Below, one piece after another: positions 8,408-18,645 of a stretch of 64,000 nt of DNA. The translations under genes were made by a program, and so were the position numbers. The stretch covers positions 42,780 to 106,779 of the forward strand of contig CAJTXL010000007.1 of assembly GCA_910583525.1 (NCBI GenBank), read 5' to 3'. Each line of letters begins with the position of its first letter. Position 1 is the stretch's first letter. The notes under the pieces are model-generated. The model did no database searches, was not told the DNA's origin, and worked only from the letters and a program-made list of their open reading frames with translations. Source of the DNA: an uncultured Muribaculaceae bacterium (lineage in GTDB: Bacteria; Bacteroidota; Bacteroidia; Bacteroidales; Muribaculaceae).

Positions 8408-9946
8408 ATGAAATCGCATTCGTTGAAATACCTTAGGCTCGTGGCCGCTGCGCTATGCTTGGCGGTAGCCATTGTATTGTTTGCAGACTTCAGCGGAACG
8501 ACGGCCAGGTATTTGGCGGCATTTGCAAAAATGCAATTCGTGCCGGCATTGCTTGCCGTCAATTTTTTGGTATTGCTTTTCCTTATTGCGCTGACCCTCA
8601 TTTTCGGACGTTTATATTGCTCGGTGCTGTGCCCCTTGGGCATCACACAGGACCTTATTGCATGGTTTCGCCGTGTATTCTCGAAAAAAACCAAACGTCG
8701 CATAGGGCTTCACCGTTACCAACAGCCGAACAAGGCATGGCGCTATGGCTTTTTAGCCCTATTCGCCATATTGTTCGTGGGCGGACTGGCGAGCCTCATA
8801 CCGATGTCGTATGCCGGTCTTCTTGACCCTTACAGCATATTCGGACGCATAACGGCTCAAAGCGTCGTGCCGGCATGGCGTACGCTTGCCGATTCGGCGG
8901 CGTCTTCGTTGGCCGACAAAGGAATATATCCGTTTGCTTCCATACCGTCGGCCTACGCTGTGGTCAGCTATACAGTAAGTGCAATAGCTGTAATAAGCTT
9001 CATCGCCATCGCCGTTTTTGCATGGCGTACAGGCCGTGGATATTGCAATACTGTCTGCCCTGTAGGAACAATTCTGGGCTTTCTGTCGCGTTTTTCGCTT
9101 CTCAAACCCGTAATCGACACCGACAAATGCAACCGTTGCGGTTCGTGCGGACGCAAATGCAAGAGCAGCTGCATCGACACCAAGAATCATGTAATCGACT
9201 ATAGCCGCTGCGTGGTGTGCATGGACTGCATAAACAACTGCTCGCAAGGGGCAATCAGCTACCGTATAGCCCGAAAAGCACAAAAAGCCGAAAAAGGCTC
9301 CGGCATTGATAAAGGCCGACGCACATTCATTATCGGCACATCGATTGCCGCAGGCACTCTCGCATCTGCCGCAGCCGGAAAGGTTACCGACGGCGGTCTG
9401 GCTCCGCTGAAACAGAAGCAGCGCCGTAAAGGCTTAATTCCGGCTGTTCCTGCCGGAGCCATAAGCCTTCAGCACTTCCGCAACCATTGCACTGCATGTC
9501 AACTGTGTGTGAGCCAATGCCCCAATGAAGTACTGAAACCCGGAATATCGCTCGACGGCTTCATGCAGCCCGTCATGACTTTTACCGACGGTTTCTGCCG
9601 CCCGGAATGCACCCGTTGCGGCCAAGTGTGCCCCACGGGAGCCATCAAACCGATAGACACCGCCGAGAAATCCTCAATCAAGACAGGCTCGGCAAAGGTA
9701 GACCTTTCTATCTGCATTTCTGCGGCATACGGGCAGAAATGCGGCAGTTGCGCACGCCATTGTCCGGCAGATGCCATCAGCATGGTGAAAGGGGAAAACG
9801 GCAATCTCAGGCCGACGGTCGATGAAAGCCGCTGCATAGGCTGCGGAGCGTGCGAGTACCATTGTCCGTCGGGCACCGTCGGCCAGCTTAGAGCAGACCA
9901 TGCGGCTATCTACGTTGACGGATTAAGAACACATCAAACGGTCTAA
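8408..9946 (+). CDS. Membrane polyferredoxin of the NapH/NosR type
   Basis: 512 residues. Four membrane helices (about 8-28, 43-66, 113-135, 183-206); two cytoplasmic-edge CxxxCP motifs follow helices 2 and 4 (CSVLCPLG and CNTVCPVG), the hallmark of NapH/NosR/RdxA electron-transfer proteins. Then come many Cys clusters: CNRCGSCGRKC, CVVCMDCINNC, CTACQLCVSQC, CTRCGQVC, CGSCARHC and CIGCGACEYHC, enough for several 4Fe-4S centres. Unusually, a Tat-like stretch GRRTFIIGTSIAAG (303-316) followed by Ala-rich hydrophobic sequence sits in the middle, between two ferredoxin blocks, so it could be a fifth membrane segment that puts the last clusters outside. The next gene, an exported Fe-S aldo/keto reductase, is the likely electron partner. 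Physiological donor and acceptor unknown. Confidence 0.82.
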   Translation: MKSHSLKYLRLVAAALCLAVAIVLFADFSGTTARYLAAFAKMQFVPALLAVNFLVLLFLIALTLIFGRLYCSVLCPLGITQDLIAWFRRVFSKKTKRRIGLHRYQQPNKAWRYGFLALFAILFVGGLASLIPMSYAGLLDPYSIFGRITAQSVVPAWRTLADSAASSLADKGIYPFASIPSAYAVVSYTVSAIAVISFIAIAVFAWRTGRGYCNTVCPVGTILGFLSRFSLLKPVIDTDKCNRCGSCGRKCKSSCIDTKNHVIDYSRCVVCMDCINNCSQGAISYRIARKAQKAEKGSGIDKGRRTFIIGTSIAAGTLASAAAGKVTDGGLAPLKQKQRRKGLIPAVPAGAISLQHFRNHCTACQLCVSQCPNEVLKPGISLDGFMQPVMTFTDGFCRPECTRCGQVCPTGAIKPIDTAEKSSIKTGSAKVDLSICISAAYGQKCGSCARHCPADAISMVKGENGNLRPTVDESRCIGCGACEYHCPSGTVGQLRADHAAIYVDGLRTHQTV

Positions 9947-9950
9947 GAGT

Positions 9951-11354
9951 ATGCGACATAATACACCTAAAAAGACCGACACCGGGCGCAGGAGCTTCCT
10001 GCGCAATATGGGCATATTCACCGCTGCCGGCACTTTGGCCGCATGCGGTGCGAAAACTCCGACAGACGGCGATAATGGCGACGCTAAAAAAGGCGGCATG
10101 ACCATGCGTGTAAATCCGAACAGCGGCGACAGTGTATCGCTGCTCGGCTTCGGGGGCATGCGCTTCCCGACCCTCGGAGCCGCAAACGGCACCGACAACA
10201 CCACTCTCGACCAGGAGGCCGTGAACCAATTAATCGACCATGCCCTCGAACATGGCGTGAACTATTTCGACACATCTCCGGCATACTGCAAAGGCCAATC
10301 GGAGGCCGCTTTAGGAACGGCCCTTTCGCGGCATCCGCGAAAAAGCTATTTCATAGCCACGAAACTGTCGAACTTCGATGAAAGCACATGGCCGCACGAC
10401 AAATCGGTCGGTATGTTCGAGGCATCGCTCCGAAACCTCAAGACAGACTATATCGACTACCTTCTGCTCCACGGCATAGGCATGGGCGGCATGGCGAATT
10501 TCAACGGACGCTACATTGATAACGGCGTGCTCGATTTCCTGAAAGAAAAACGCGCCGACGGGACCATACGCAATCTCGGTTTTTCGTACCACGGCGACAT
10601 CGAGGTCTTCGACCATCTGCTCGCGATGATGGACAAAGGCGAGATACATTGGGACTTCGCGCAGATACAGATGAACTACATCGACTGGCAGCATGCCAAA
10701 GAGATAAATCAGCGCAACACCGATGCCGAATATCTCTACGGGGAGCTGCATCGGCGCGGCATCCCGGCTGTGGTTATGGAGCCGCTCCTTGGCGGACGCC
10801 TCGCGTCAGCGTCGCAACCGATAACTCGCAAAATGAAGGAGCGCCGGCCCGACGACTCCGTGGCATCGTGGGCATTCAGGTATGCGGGCACGCCCGAAGG
10901 CATACTTACCGTGCTCAGCGGCATGACGTGCATGGAGCATCTCGAAGACAACCTGAAGACGTTCTCGCCCTTGCAGCCGCTCGATGACGATGAAAATGCG
11001 TTTCTGCTCCGCACCGCCGTCGAAATACTTGAAAACGACACCGTGCCGTGCACGGCTTGCAAATACTGCATGCCATGCCCTTATGGGGTAGATATTCCGG
11101 GAGTTTTCGCACACTACAACCGCTGCATCGAAGAGGACAATCTGCCGCGCGACATTTCAGACCCTCAGTACGCCAAGGCGCGACGTGCATTCCTCTACGG
11201 CTACGACCGCTCAGTGCCACGGCTGCGCCAGGCCGCCCGGTGCATAGGCTGCGGCGCATGCGTGAGCCACTGTCCGCAGAACATAACCATTCCGGCATGG
11301 CTCGGCAAAATAAATAGCTACACAGAAAAGTTACGCTCCGAAAACATTGACTGA
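9951..11354 (+). CDS. Tat-exported aldo/keto reductase with C-terminal 4Fe-4S ferredoxin domain
   Basis: 467 residues. The N-terminus RRSFLRNMGIF plus Ala-rich stretch is a twin-arginine signal; AAC at its end could also be a lipobox. The aldo/keto reductase barrel starts at LLGFGGMRFP, with DTSPAYCKGQSE and DYLLLHGIG as family landmarks. After the barrel come CTACKYCMPCPYG and CIGCGACVSHC, two ferredoxin-like clusters. Exported enzymes lack NADPH, so the Fe-S domain and the upstream membrane polyferredoxin (4 bp away) probably supply or take electrons. dnaG starts 2 bp after the stop. Substrate unknown; export is inferred from the signal. Confidence 0.85.
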   Translation: MRHNTPKKTDTGRRSFLRNMGIFTAAGTLAACGAKTPTDGDNGDAKKGGMTMRVNPNSGDSVSLLGFGGMRFPTLGAANGTDNTTLDQEAVNQLIDHALEHGVNYFDTSPAYCKGQSEAALGTALSRHPRKSYFIATKLSNFDESTWPHDKSVGMFEASLRNLKTDYIDYLLLHGIGMGGMANFNGRYIDNGVLDFLKEKRADGTIRNLGFSYHGDIEVFDHLLAMMDKGEIHWDFAQIQMNYIDWQHAKEINQRNTDAEYLYGELHRRGIPAVVMEPLLGGRLASASQPITRKMKERRPDDSVASWAFRYAGTPEGILTVLSGMTCMEHLEDNLKTFSPLQPLDDDENAFLLRTAVEILENDTVPCTACKYCMPCPYGVDIPGVFAHYNRCIEEDNLPRDISDPQYAKARRAFLYGYDRSVPRLRQAARCIGCGACVSHCPQNITIPAWLGKINSYTEKLRSENID

Positions 11355-11356
11355 CA

Positions 11357-13540
11357 ATGGCAAGGATAGATCAGGAAACCGTAAACCGTATACTTGATGC
11401 AGCCGACATTGTCGAAGTCGTCAGCGACTTCGTAAAGTTGCGTCGTTCGGGTGCCAACTACAAAGGGCTTTGTCCGTTCCACAACGAACGGACACCGTCG
11501 TTCTCGGTCAACAAGGCACGCAATATCTGCAAATGCTTCAGCTGCGGCAAAGGCGGCTCACCCGTCAACTTCATCATGGAGCACGAGCAGATGTCCTACC
11601 AGGAGGCTCTACGCTATCTTGCTCGGAAGTACAACATCGAGATTGTCGAAAAAGAGCTGTCGGCCGAAGAGCGCCAGGCCGAGAGCGACCGCGAGGCCAT
11701 GCTTGCCGTGAACGAGTTCGCGCTGAAGCAATTCAAATACAATCTTCATGAAACGACCGACGGCCGCGACCTCGCTTTGGCTTATTTCCGCCACCGAGGC
11801 CTGAACGACGCTATGCTCGAACGTTTCCATCTCGGCTATTCGCTCGACCGCCCGTCGGCGCTCATCGACGCGGCCCGAGAAGCCGGATTTCAAGACCGCT
11901 ATCTGATAGAGACAGGTCTTGAAGGCGTAAGCGAGCGTGAGGGCAAAAAGTCGACATACGACCGTTTCCGCGGTCGTGTGATGTTCCCCATACACAGCAT
12001 CTCGGGTCGTGTGGTAGGCTTCGGAGGACGCACCATGCGCTCCGACAAGAACCTGGCAAAATATGTCAACTCTCCCGAATCGATAATCTACAAGAAAAAC
12101 CTTGAGCTGTACGGGCTATATCAGGCGAAAAACGCCATAGCCAAGCGCGACAAGTGCATACTTGTGGAAGGCTATCTCGATGTCATTTCGATGCACCAGG
12201 CCGGTGTCGAGAACGTTGTGGCATCGTCGGGAACATCGCTGACCGAGGGACAGATAAGAGCCATAAGACGCTTCACCAACAATGTGACGCTTATTTACGA
12301 CGCCGACGCCGCCGGCATAAAGGCTTCGCTGCGAGGCATAAACATGCTTTTGGACGAAAAGCTCGACGTGAAAGTGCTGTTACTGCCACCCGGCGACGAC
12401 CCCGACTCTTTCGCCCAAAGCCATTCGTCAAGCGAAGTCGAGGCCTATCTTACCGAGAACGAACGCGACATCATCGCCTTCATGACAGAGGTGCTGATGC
12501 GCGACATTCCGGCCAACGACCCGACTGCACGCGCCAAGGCCGTAAATACGATATTGCAGTCGGTGGCGCACGTCGATGACCCGGTGAAACGGCAAGAGTA
12601 CATATCGCAGTGCTCGCGTATGCTCGCCATATCTGAAGAAGTGCTTGTAGCGCAACTCAACATATTTATCACCGGGCGCTACGAAGAAGCCGAAAAGAAC
12701 CTCAAACGTGAACTTGCGCGCAACTCTATAGCCGACATCCCCGAAAAAGACGAAGACAAGGCGGAAGAAGCGCCACTGCTCAACCTCAATGCCAACCGTC
12801 TGAGGCCGTTCGAGGAAATGCTTGCGCGCTACCTGGTGCGCTACGGGTTACTATATATATTCGATATCACAAAAGAAGACGGCACAACGATGCCGGCGAC
12901 AGTCTACGATGTGATAGAAAGCGAATTGGCTGTCGACAACATGACATTTTCGCATGCTCCTTTCGATGCTGTGTTCAAAGCCGTGGGCGAAATGCGCCGA
13001 AACGGCTCATGGGTAGCAGACCGCCGCGCCCGTATGGCCGAAATCGAAAACGAGGCATCGGCAAAACTCGAGGAAGCACGCGAGAATATCAGAAAACAAG
13101 GCGGCTCTATGAGTCAGATTGAAAAACTCGAAGCCGAAACCCAGCTGCAGCTACAATCATTCCGTCATCAGGCCATAAACGACTTCGACATGCAGTACGG
13201 GCAGAACCGCCTTATAAATTCGCCCGACGATATTGTGCGCAACACCGCCGTCGAACTGCTTGTCGACCGTTACACTTTGTCTAAAATCTACACACGCCAA
13301 GGCGACATAGTTTCAGAGCAAGACCAGTTGCCGATACTTGTGCCGAGAGCCGTCTACGAACTGCGCAACGCCATAGTATCCGACCTTATAGCCGACCTTA
13401 CCAAAGAACTGGCCGCACTCCCCCCAACAGAACCCGACCGTGCCGTAGCCCTGATGAAACAAATCACCGACTACAAAGCATTTCAGAAACAATTGTCAGA
13501 AGTGCTCGGCGACCGTATAATCCTTCCCAAACAAAGATGA
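11357..13540 (+). CDS. dnaG: DNA primase DnaG
   Basis: 727 residues; makes RNA primers at the replication fork. The zinc ribbon is C39-x2-H42 ... C60-x2-C63. The Toprim core follows, with ILVEGYLDVISMHQAG and LIYDADAAGIKASLRG. The C-terminal part after about residue 460 is long, charged and partly coiled, as in Bacteroidetes primases that bind DnaB. The gene sits in an unusual setting, between Fe-S redox genes and sugar-nucleotide genes, separated from both by 2-4 bp, so all are likely on one transcript. Confidence 0.96.
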   Translation: MARIDQETVNRILDAADIVEVVSDFVKLRRSGANYKGLCPFHNERTPSFSVNKARNICKCFSCGKGGSPVNFIMEHEQMSYQEALRYLARKYNIEIVEKELSAEERQAESDREAMLAVNEFALKQFKYNLHETTDGRDLALAYFRHRGLNDAMLERFHLGYSLDRPSALIDAAREAGFQDRYLIETGLEGVSEREGKKSTYDRFRGRVMFPIHSISGRVVGFGGRTMRSDKNLAKYVNSPESIIYKKNLELYGLYQAKNAIAKRDKCILVEGYLDVISMHQAGVENVVASSGTSLTEGQIRAIRRFTNNVTLIYDADAAGIKASLRGINMLLDEKLDVKVLLLPPGDDPDSFAQSHSSSEVEAYLTENERDIIAFMTEVLMRDIPANDPTARAKAVNTILQSVAHVDDPVKRQEYISQCSRMLAISEEVLVAQLNIFITGRYEEAEKNLKRELARNSIADIPEKDEDKAEEAPLLNLNANRLRPFEEMLARYLVRYGLLYIFDITKEDGTTMPATVYDVIESELAVDNMTFSHAPFDAVFKAVGEMRRNGSWVADRRARMAEIENEASAKLEEARENIRKQGGSMSQIEKLEAETQLQLQSFRHQAINDFDMQYGQNRLINSPDDIVRNTAVELLVDRYTLSKIYTRQGDIVSEQDQLPILVPRAVYELRNAIVSDLIADLTKELAALPPTEPDRAVALMKQITDYKAFQKQLSEVLGDRIILPKQR

Positions 13541-13544
13541 CGCA

Positions 13545-14717
13545 ATGAAAAGGAAACTGTGCTTCATCACATCCACACGTGCCGACTGGGGGCTGCTTAT
13601 GCCTTTGGCAAAAGCCTTGCGGCAAGACCGGGACATTGAGCTGCAAATCGTTGCGGCGAACATACACCTTGACCCGGCCTACGGCATGACCGTCGATGAA
13701 ATCACCAATGCCGGGTTCGATATAGACGCACGCGTGCCCATGGCCGTCTGCGGCGATGACGAGGCCTCGCGTGTGAAAGCCATGGCATTGTGCCTCGACG
13801 GCATGGCAGAGGCATTTGGCCAACTGAAACCCGACGCGGCCGTAATTCTCGGAGACCGCTACGAAATGCTCGCAGTAGCATCGGCAGCCACTGTGATGCG
13901 CATACCCATCATCCATATCGCAGGCGGAGAGATTTCGGAGGGAGCCGTCGATGATGCCATCCGTCACGCCATCAGCAAACTATCGACGCTGCACCTCACT
14001 GCTACGGAGCCTTACCGCCAACGGGTCATTCAGATGGGCGAAGAACCGGCCCGGGTAATCAACACCGGCGCCATAGGCGTGTGGAACGCTTTCAACACCC
14101 CGTTGCTCGACGCCGAAGAACTCGGCGAACAGCTCGGAATAGACTTCGGTGAGCAAAAAGTCGCCGTGGTCACCTACCATCCGGCAACCAACGACAGCAT
14201 CGCCACGCCGGGCGAACGCGTAGCGGCCATGCTTGAAGCCCTCGATAAATACCCTGAACTCTGCACCGTAATCACCTACCCCAATAACGACGCCCACGGA
14301 GCGGCCATAATACGTCTGCTCGAAGCATACCGCGATGCGCACCCCGACCGCGTACGGCTTGTGCGTTCGTTGGGAATGGTCCGCTACCAGTCGCTGCTGA
14401 AACTTGCCTCGGCCGTCATAGGCAATTCATCGAGCGGCATAGTCGAAGCGCCGTCGGCCGGAGTGCCTACCGTCGACATCGGCATACGGCAACGAGGACG
14501 CATTGCAGCGCCATCGGTGATACACTGCGGCGACAGTGCCGACGAAATATCCTCGGCCATAGCCAAAGCCCTAAGCCCCGACATGCAGGCCGTGGCGAAA
14601 GAACGTAAAAACCCCTACTATCAGCCCGACACACTCAGCCGTATGGCCGAATCCGTCAGGCATTTCATGGCCTCGCTGCCCGTCGAGCCTAAAAAATTCT
14701 ACGACCTGCCATCATGA
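13545..14717 (+). CDS. neuC: UDP/GDP-sugar 2-epimerase, hydrolysing (NeuC/LegG type)
   Basis: 390 residues, GT-B fold. KLCFITSTRADWGLL at the N-terminus, ILGDRYEMLAVA, HIAGGEISEGAVDDAIRHA and SSSGIVEAPSAGVP match the hydrolysing epimerases that release ManNAc (NeuC) or the diacetylated analogue on the legionaminic acid route (LegG). It overlaps the next gene, a CMP-sugar synthetase, by 4 bp (ATGA). Which of the two nonulosonate pathways it serves depends on the nucleotide used; the GlmU-like gene two genes on favours the GDP-based legionaminic route, by inference. Confidence 0.85.
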   Translation: MKRKLCFITSTRADWGLLMPLAKALRQDRDIELQIVAANIHLDPAYGMTVDEITNAGFDIDARVPMAVCGDDEASRVKAMALCLDGMAEAFGQLKPDAAVILGDRYEMLAVASAATVMRIPIIHIAGGEISEGAVDDAIRHAISKLSTLHLTATEPYRQRVIQMGEEPARVINTGAIGVWNAFNTPLLDAEELGEQLGIDFGEQKVAVVTYHPATNDSIATPGERVAAMLEALDKYPELCTVITYPNNDAHGAAIIRLLEAYRDAHPDRVRLVRSLGMVRYQSLLKLASAVIGNSSSGIVEAPSAGVPTVDIGIRQRGRIAAPSVIHCGDSADEISSAIAKALSPDMQAVAKERKNPYYQPDTLSRMAESVRHFMASLPVEPKKFYDLPS

Positions 14718-15403
14718 AACCGCTCTATATAATACCTGCCCGAGGCGGCAGCAAAGGCATACCGCACAAGAACATAAAGGCGCTCGGCGGACGTCCTTTG
14801 CTCGCATACACCATTGACGTGGCCTTGGCCGATGCACGCCGCACCGGCGGCACGATAGTGCTATCGACCGACGACCCCGAAATAGCCGACACCGCACGCG
14901 CCCTGGGGCTGACAGTAGAATACATGCGCCCCGAAGCCCTCGGCGGCGACAACATAGGCAGCCGCGAAGTGATGCTCGACGTGCTCGACTGGGCCGACAG
15001 CCGCGGCATAGACTACGACTGCATAGTTCTTTTGCAGCCGACATCTCCGTTCCGCATCCTGTCGGACATAAGCGAGGCCGAGGCACTATACGACGAAACT
15101 GTAGATATGGTTACGTCGGTATGCCCGTCGGACGCGAACCCCTACTACAACATATTTGAAATAGGCGGCGACGGAAGCATAAAAGTATCCAAAGGCGACG
15201 GCCTCTACACCCGACGTCAGGACTGTCCGCCGGTCTACCAACAGAACGGCGCCGTCTACGTAATCAATCCGCGTTCGCTACGACAGATGCCTATGGGTGT
15301 GTTTGCGAAACGCATACCTTATATAATGCCGCAAAGCCGCAGCATAGACCTCGACACCCCGGCCGACTGGGCACGTGCCGAAGCATTAATATCAAAGAAA
15401 TGA
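14714..15403 (+). CDS. neuA: CMP-nonulosonic acid synthetase (NeuA/LegF type)
   Basis: 229-residue cytidylyltransferase. The N-terminal IIPARGGSKGIPHKN is the diagnostic CTP-binding loop, followed by VLSTDDPEIA and VLLQPTSPFR. It activates a sialic- or legionaminic-type sugar with CTP for glycan assembly. Start and stop overlap both neighbours by 4 bp, so the three genes are translationally coupled. No NeuB-type synthase is present in the window, so the acid itself must be made by enzymes encoded elsewhere. Confidence 0.88.
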   Translation: MKPLYIIPARGGSKGIPHKNIKALGGRPLLAYTIDVALADARRTGGTIVLSTDDPEIADTARALGLTVEYMRPEALGGDNIGSREVMLDVLDWADSRGIDYDCIVLLQPTSPFRILSDISEAEALYDETVDMVTSVCPSDANPYYNIFEIGGDGSIKVSKGDGLYTRRQDCPPVYQQNGAVYVINPRSLRQMPMGVFAKRIPYIMPQSRSIDLDTPADWARAEALISKK

Positions 15404-16461
15404 ATACACGATATACCATAGGACACGACCGTCCCATAATCGAGGCTCTCGCGAAGCTCAACGAGCTTTCGGGGGGCGCGATGACACTATTTGCAGTCGA
15501 TGGCGACGGCAAAGTGACCGGCACCCTGACCGACGGCGACATCAGGCGCGCGCTGATTGCAGGGGCTACGCCCGACAGCCCGGTGCAATCGGCGGCACGG
15601 ACTTCGTTCCGTTTCGTACGCAGCGGCGACATAGACGTGGAAGCCCTGCGGCAGTACCGTGAGGCAGGCCTGAGCCTCATTCCGATACTCGATGAAGAGC
15701 ACCGGCTAAGCGATGTCATCGACTTTTCGCGGCAGCGCACTCTGCTGCCCGTCAAAGCCGTCCTCATGGCCGGAGGAAAAGGCGAACGTATGCGTCCGGC
15801 AACGCTCACCACTCCAAAGCCACTGCTCGAAATAGAAGGAAAGGCTATAATCGACTACAACATAGAAGCTTTGGCCGAATGCGGAGTATCCGATATAACA
15901 GTCACTACACGCTATCTTGCCGAACGCCTCGACGAACATTTCAGCAAGCCCGTTGCAGGCGTCAACGTAAAGACCGTGCGCGAAGACGTGCCCTTGGGCA
16001 CAATCGGGGCAGTAGCCCTCACCGATGTCGCAGAAGCCGACGGCGACACATTGGTGATGAACTCCGACCTTATCACCACCATCTCGTTCGAAGACATGTA
16101 TCTGACCCACCGCAAGCGCCGTGCCGACGTAACCATCGCCGCCGTTCCCTATCAGGTGTCAGTGCCCTACGCCATCCTCTCGACCGATGAGAACGAACCG
16201 ACACAGGTGAAAGGTATAGAGGAGAAACCTTCGTACTCATACTATGCCAACGCCGGCATATATCTGTTCAGCAACCGACTGCTTCGGATACTCGCCAAGG
16301 GCGAACACTGCGACGCCACTGACCTGATTGAACGGGCGATAGCATCGGGAATGAAAGTTACATACTACCCTATCAAAGGCACATGGCTCGACGTGGGCTC
16401 GCCCGTCGATTTCCGTCAGGCATCTGAACTTATGCGACACCACAACGCAATGAACAGTTAA
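15400..16461 (+). CDS. CBS-domain sugar-1-phosphate nucleotidyltransferase (PtmE-like)
   Basis: 353 residues. The first 115 residues look like a CBS pair (SGGAMTLFAVDGDGKVTGTL; LSLIPILDEEHRLSDVI). The rest is a nucleotidyltransferase fold, with AGGKGERMRPATLTTPKPLL as the NTP loop and ending in KGTWLDVGSPVDFRQASEL. The same architecture is found in Campylobacter PtmE, which makes GDP-glucosamine for legionaminic acid. Coupling to NeuC/NeuA-type genes supports that role. A left-handed beta-helix (acyltransferase part of GlmU) is missing. A mannose-1-phosphate or glucose-1-phosphate substrate is the alternative. Confidence 0.78.
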   Translation: MNTRYTIGHDRPIIEALAKLNELSGGAMTLFAVDGDGKVTGTLTDGDIRRALIAGATPDSPVQSAARTSFRFVRSGDIDVEALRQYREAGLSLIPILDEEHRLSDVIDFSRQRTLLPVKAVLMAGGKGERMRPATLTTPKPLLEIEGKAIIDYNIEALAECGVSDITVTTRYLAERLDEHFSKPVAGVNVKTVREDVPLGTIGAVALTDVAEADGDTLVMNSDLITTISFEDMYLTHRKRRADVTIAAVPYQVSVPYAILSTDENEPTQVKGIEEKPSYSYYANAGIYLFSNRLLRILAKGEHCDATDLIERAIASGMKVTYYPIKGTWLDVGSPVDFRQASELMRHHNAMNS

Positions 16462-16515
16462 GTCGCCAAATCGTTAAAATTACAGACTAACATTACTTTT
16501 AGAAGACTTATCAGA

Positions 16516-17775
16516 ATGGCAGATTCCAACTTCATAGACTACGTCAAAATATTATGCCGCTCAGGCAAAGGGGGCGCCGGTTCTCGGCATTTCTACCGCG
16601 CAAAATATGTTCCTAAAGGAGGCCCTGACGGCGGCGACGGCGGCCGTGGCGGCCATATAATACTTCGCGGCAACCGCAACATGTGGACACTACTTCCGCT
16701 CAAATACCGACGCCACATCTTTGCAGGCAACGGCCAAAGCGGTTCGGGTGGACGCAGTTTCGGCAAAGACGGCGAAGACGTGATTGTCGATGTGCCCTGC
16801 GGAACGGTGGTCTTCGATGCCGAAACAGGAGAATACCTCACCGAAGTAACCGACGACGGCCAGGAAGTGAAGCTCCTCAAAGGCGGCCGCGGCGGTCTCG
16901 GAAACTGGCACTTCAAAAGTTCGACGAACCGCACGCCGCGCTATGCCCAGCCCGGCGAACCGGCCATTGAGCGCTCTGTGATACTCGAACTGAAAATGCT
17001 CGCCGACGTAGGTCTTGTCGGGTTCCCCAATGCCGGAAAATCGACCTTGCTGTCGGCCGTATCGGCAGCTGAACCTAAAATCGCCGACTATCCCTTCACG
17101 ACAATGGAGCCTCAGCTCGGCATAGTGTCCTACCGCGACAACCGCTCTTTCGTCATGGCCGACATACCGGGTATAATCGAAGGCGCGAGCGAAGGCAAAG
17201 GCCTGGGGCTGCGCTTCCTGCGACATATCGAACGAAATGCGGTGCTGCTTTTCATGGTGCCTGCCGATGCCGACGATATTTCCGAAGAATATAAGATATT
17301 GCTCAACGAGCTACAGCAATTTAATCCCCAACTTGTCGACAAACAACGCGTGCTGGCTATATCGAAGTCGGACCTGCTTGACGACGAACTGCGGCAGGAG
17401 ATTGAAAAGACGCTGCCCGAGGGCATTCCGCACGTATTCATCTCGGCCGTTACCGGCCAAGGTATCACAGAGCTGAAAGACATGCTCTGGCGTGCCATCA
17501 CCGACGAGAACAACCGCATCGACAGCCCTGAGATAACACACCGTCCGCTCGACGGGCATCACCGCGTGCGCGAAGAAGACGAGTTCATCTTCGAATACAC
17601 TCCGTCGCCCGATGAAATCGACGAAGAGGCCGAAGACCTGCGCAACATAAGCCCCGACACATGGGGCGAAGACATCGATTGGGACGATGCCGACATCAAT
17701 GAAGACGTTCCTGAAAACGATGGAGATGACGACGACGCCTTCCTTTACGAAGCCATCAACGACGACAGGCAATGA
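16516..17775 (+). CDS. obgE: Obg-family GTPase ObgE/CgtA
   Basis: 419-residue ribosome-associated GTPase for 50S assembly and stress control. The Gly-rich Obg domain begins with [18 protein letters not shown] and contains [13 protein letters not shown]. The G domain has P-loop [11 protein letters not shown], switch [12 protein letters not shown] and NKxD-like ISKSDLLDD. The final 75 residues are strongly acidic ([14 protein letters not shown]), a common extension. It is separated from the previous gene by 54 bp without a recognisable -7 box and overlaps prmC by 4 bp. Confidence 0.96.
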   Translation: MADSNFIDYVKILCRSGKGGAGSRHFYRAKYVPKGGPDGGDGGRGGHIILRGNRNMWTLLPLKYRRHIFAGNGQSGSGGRSFGKDGEDVIVDVPCGTVVFDAETGEYLTEVTDDGQEVKLLKGGRGGLGNWHFKSSTNRTPRYAQPGEPAIERSVILELKMLADVGLVGFPNAGKSTLLSAVSAAEPKIADYPFTTMEPQLGIVSYRDNRSFVMADIPGIIEGASEGKGLGLRFLRHIERNAVLLFMVPADADDISEEYKILLNELQQFNPQLVDKQRVLAISKSDLLDDELRQEIEKTLPEGIPHVFISAVTGQGITELKDMLWRAITDENNRIDSPEITHRPLDGHHRVREEDEFIFEYTPSPDEIDEEAEDLRNISPDTWGEDIDWDDADINEDVPENDGDDDDAFLYEAINDDRQ

Positions 17776-18632
17776 GCGTTAGCGTTGCGGACTTTTTCAA
17801 AACCGTAAAGTCGCAATTGGCGTCGGTTCTCGGCTCTGAAGGCGAGGCCGACTCTGCCGCGCGTATACTCTTTGAAGACCTTGCAGGCTACGACCGCAAA
17901 TACTTGTTCATAAACGGCGACCGCGAGATTTCGGAGTATATGCAAGAGCGCATAAACGCCGCCGTGGAAAAAGTCAAGGGTGGCGAACCTGTGCAGTATG
18001 CCGTGGGGCACGCACGGTTTATGGGCAACGACTTTATGGTGTCGCCTGCCGTACTCATCCCCCGACCTGAGACAGCCGGACTTGTCGATGCCATAGTTGA
18101 TGATTTCGGCACGCGGCGCGACCTCGACGTGCTCGACATAGGCACGGGTTCGGGCTGCATAGCCATATCGTTGGCAAGGGCACTGCCGTTCAGCCACATC
18201 AGCGGCTTCGACATCAGTGCCGATGCACTTACCGTGGCAAAAGAGAACGCCCGCCGCCTTGGGGTTAAAGTCGATTTTGAACAATGCGACATCCTGAGCG
18301 CCGAACCTCCGGCATATCCGCGCTACGACATCATAGCGAGCAATCCGCCATATATATGCGCCTCGGAGAAAGCGGATATGGACGCCCGTGTGCTCGACTA
18401 TGAACCGTCGACAGCACTCTTTGTTCCCGACAACGACCCCTTGCTTTTCTACTGCGCCATAGCACGCTATGCCCGTGCCGCGCTGCGACCTGGCGGCGCC
18501 CTCTATTTTGAAATCAACTCGCGTTTTCCCGAGCAGATGCGACGACTTCTCACCAACGAAGGTTTTGCAGACGTTTCCGTCAGCCGGGACTACCGCGGCC
18601 TTTACCGATACGCCCGTGCCGTTTCAATCTAA
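17772..18632 (+). CDS. prmC: Release factor glutamine methyltransferase PrmC
   Basis: 286 residues. The SAM-binding motif [14 protein letters not shown] and the catalytic NPPY (SNPPYI) identify the enzyme that methylates the GGQ glutamine of RF1/RF2. The N-terminal helical domain has the usual RxEAE-like region replaced by [13 protein letters not shown]. Translation is coupled to obgE upstream (ATGA), and recX follows 13 bp downstream. Confidence 0.93.
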   Translation: MSVSVADFFKTVKSQLASVLGSEGEADSAARILFEDLAGYDRKYLFINGDREISEYMQERINAAVEKVKGGEPVQYAVGHARFMGNDFMVSPAVLIPRPETAGLVDAIVDDFGTRRDLDVLDIGTGSGCIAISLARALPFSHISGFDISADALTVAKENARRLGVKVDFEQCDILSAEPPAYPRYDIIASNPPYICASEKADMDARVLDYEPSTALFVPDNDPLLFYCAIARYARAALRPGGALYFEINSRFPEQMRRLLTNEGFADVSVSRDYRGLYRYARAVSI

Positions 18633-18645
18633 AGCAAACCAACCG

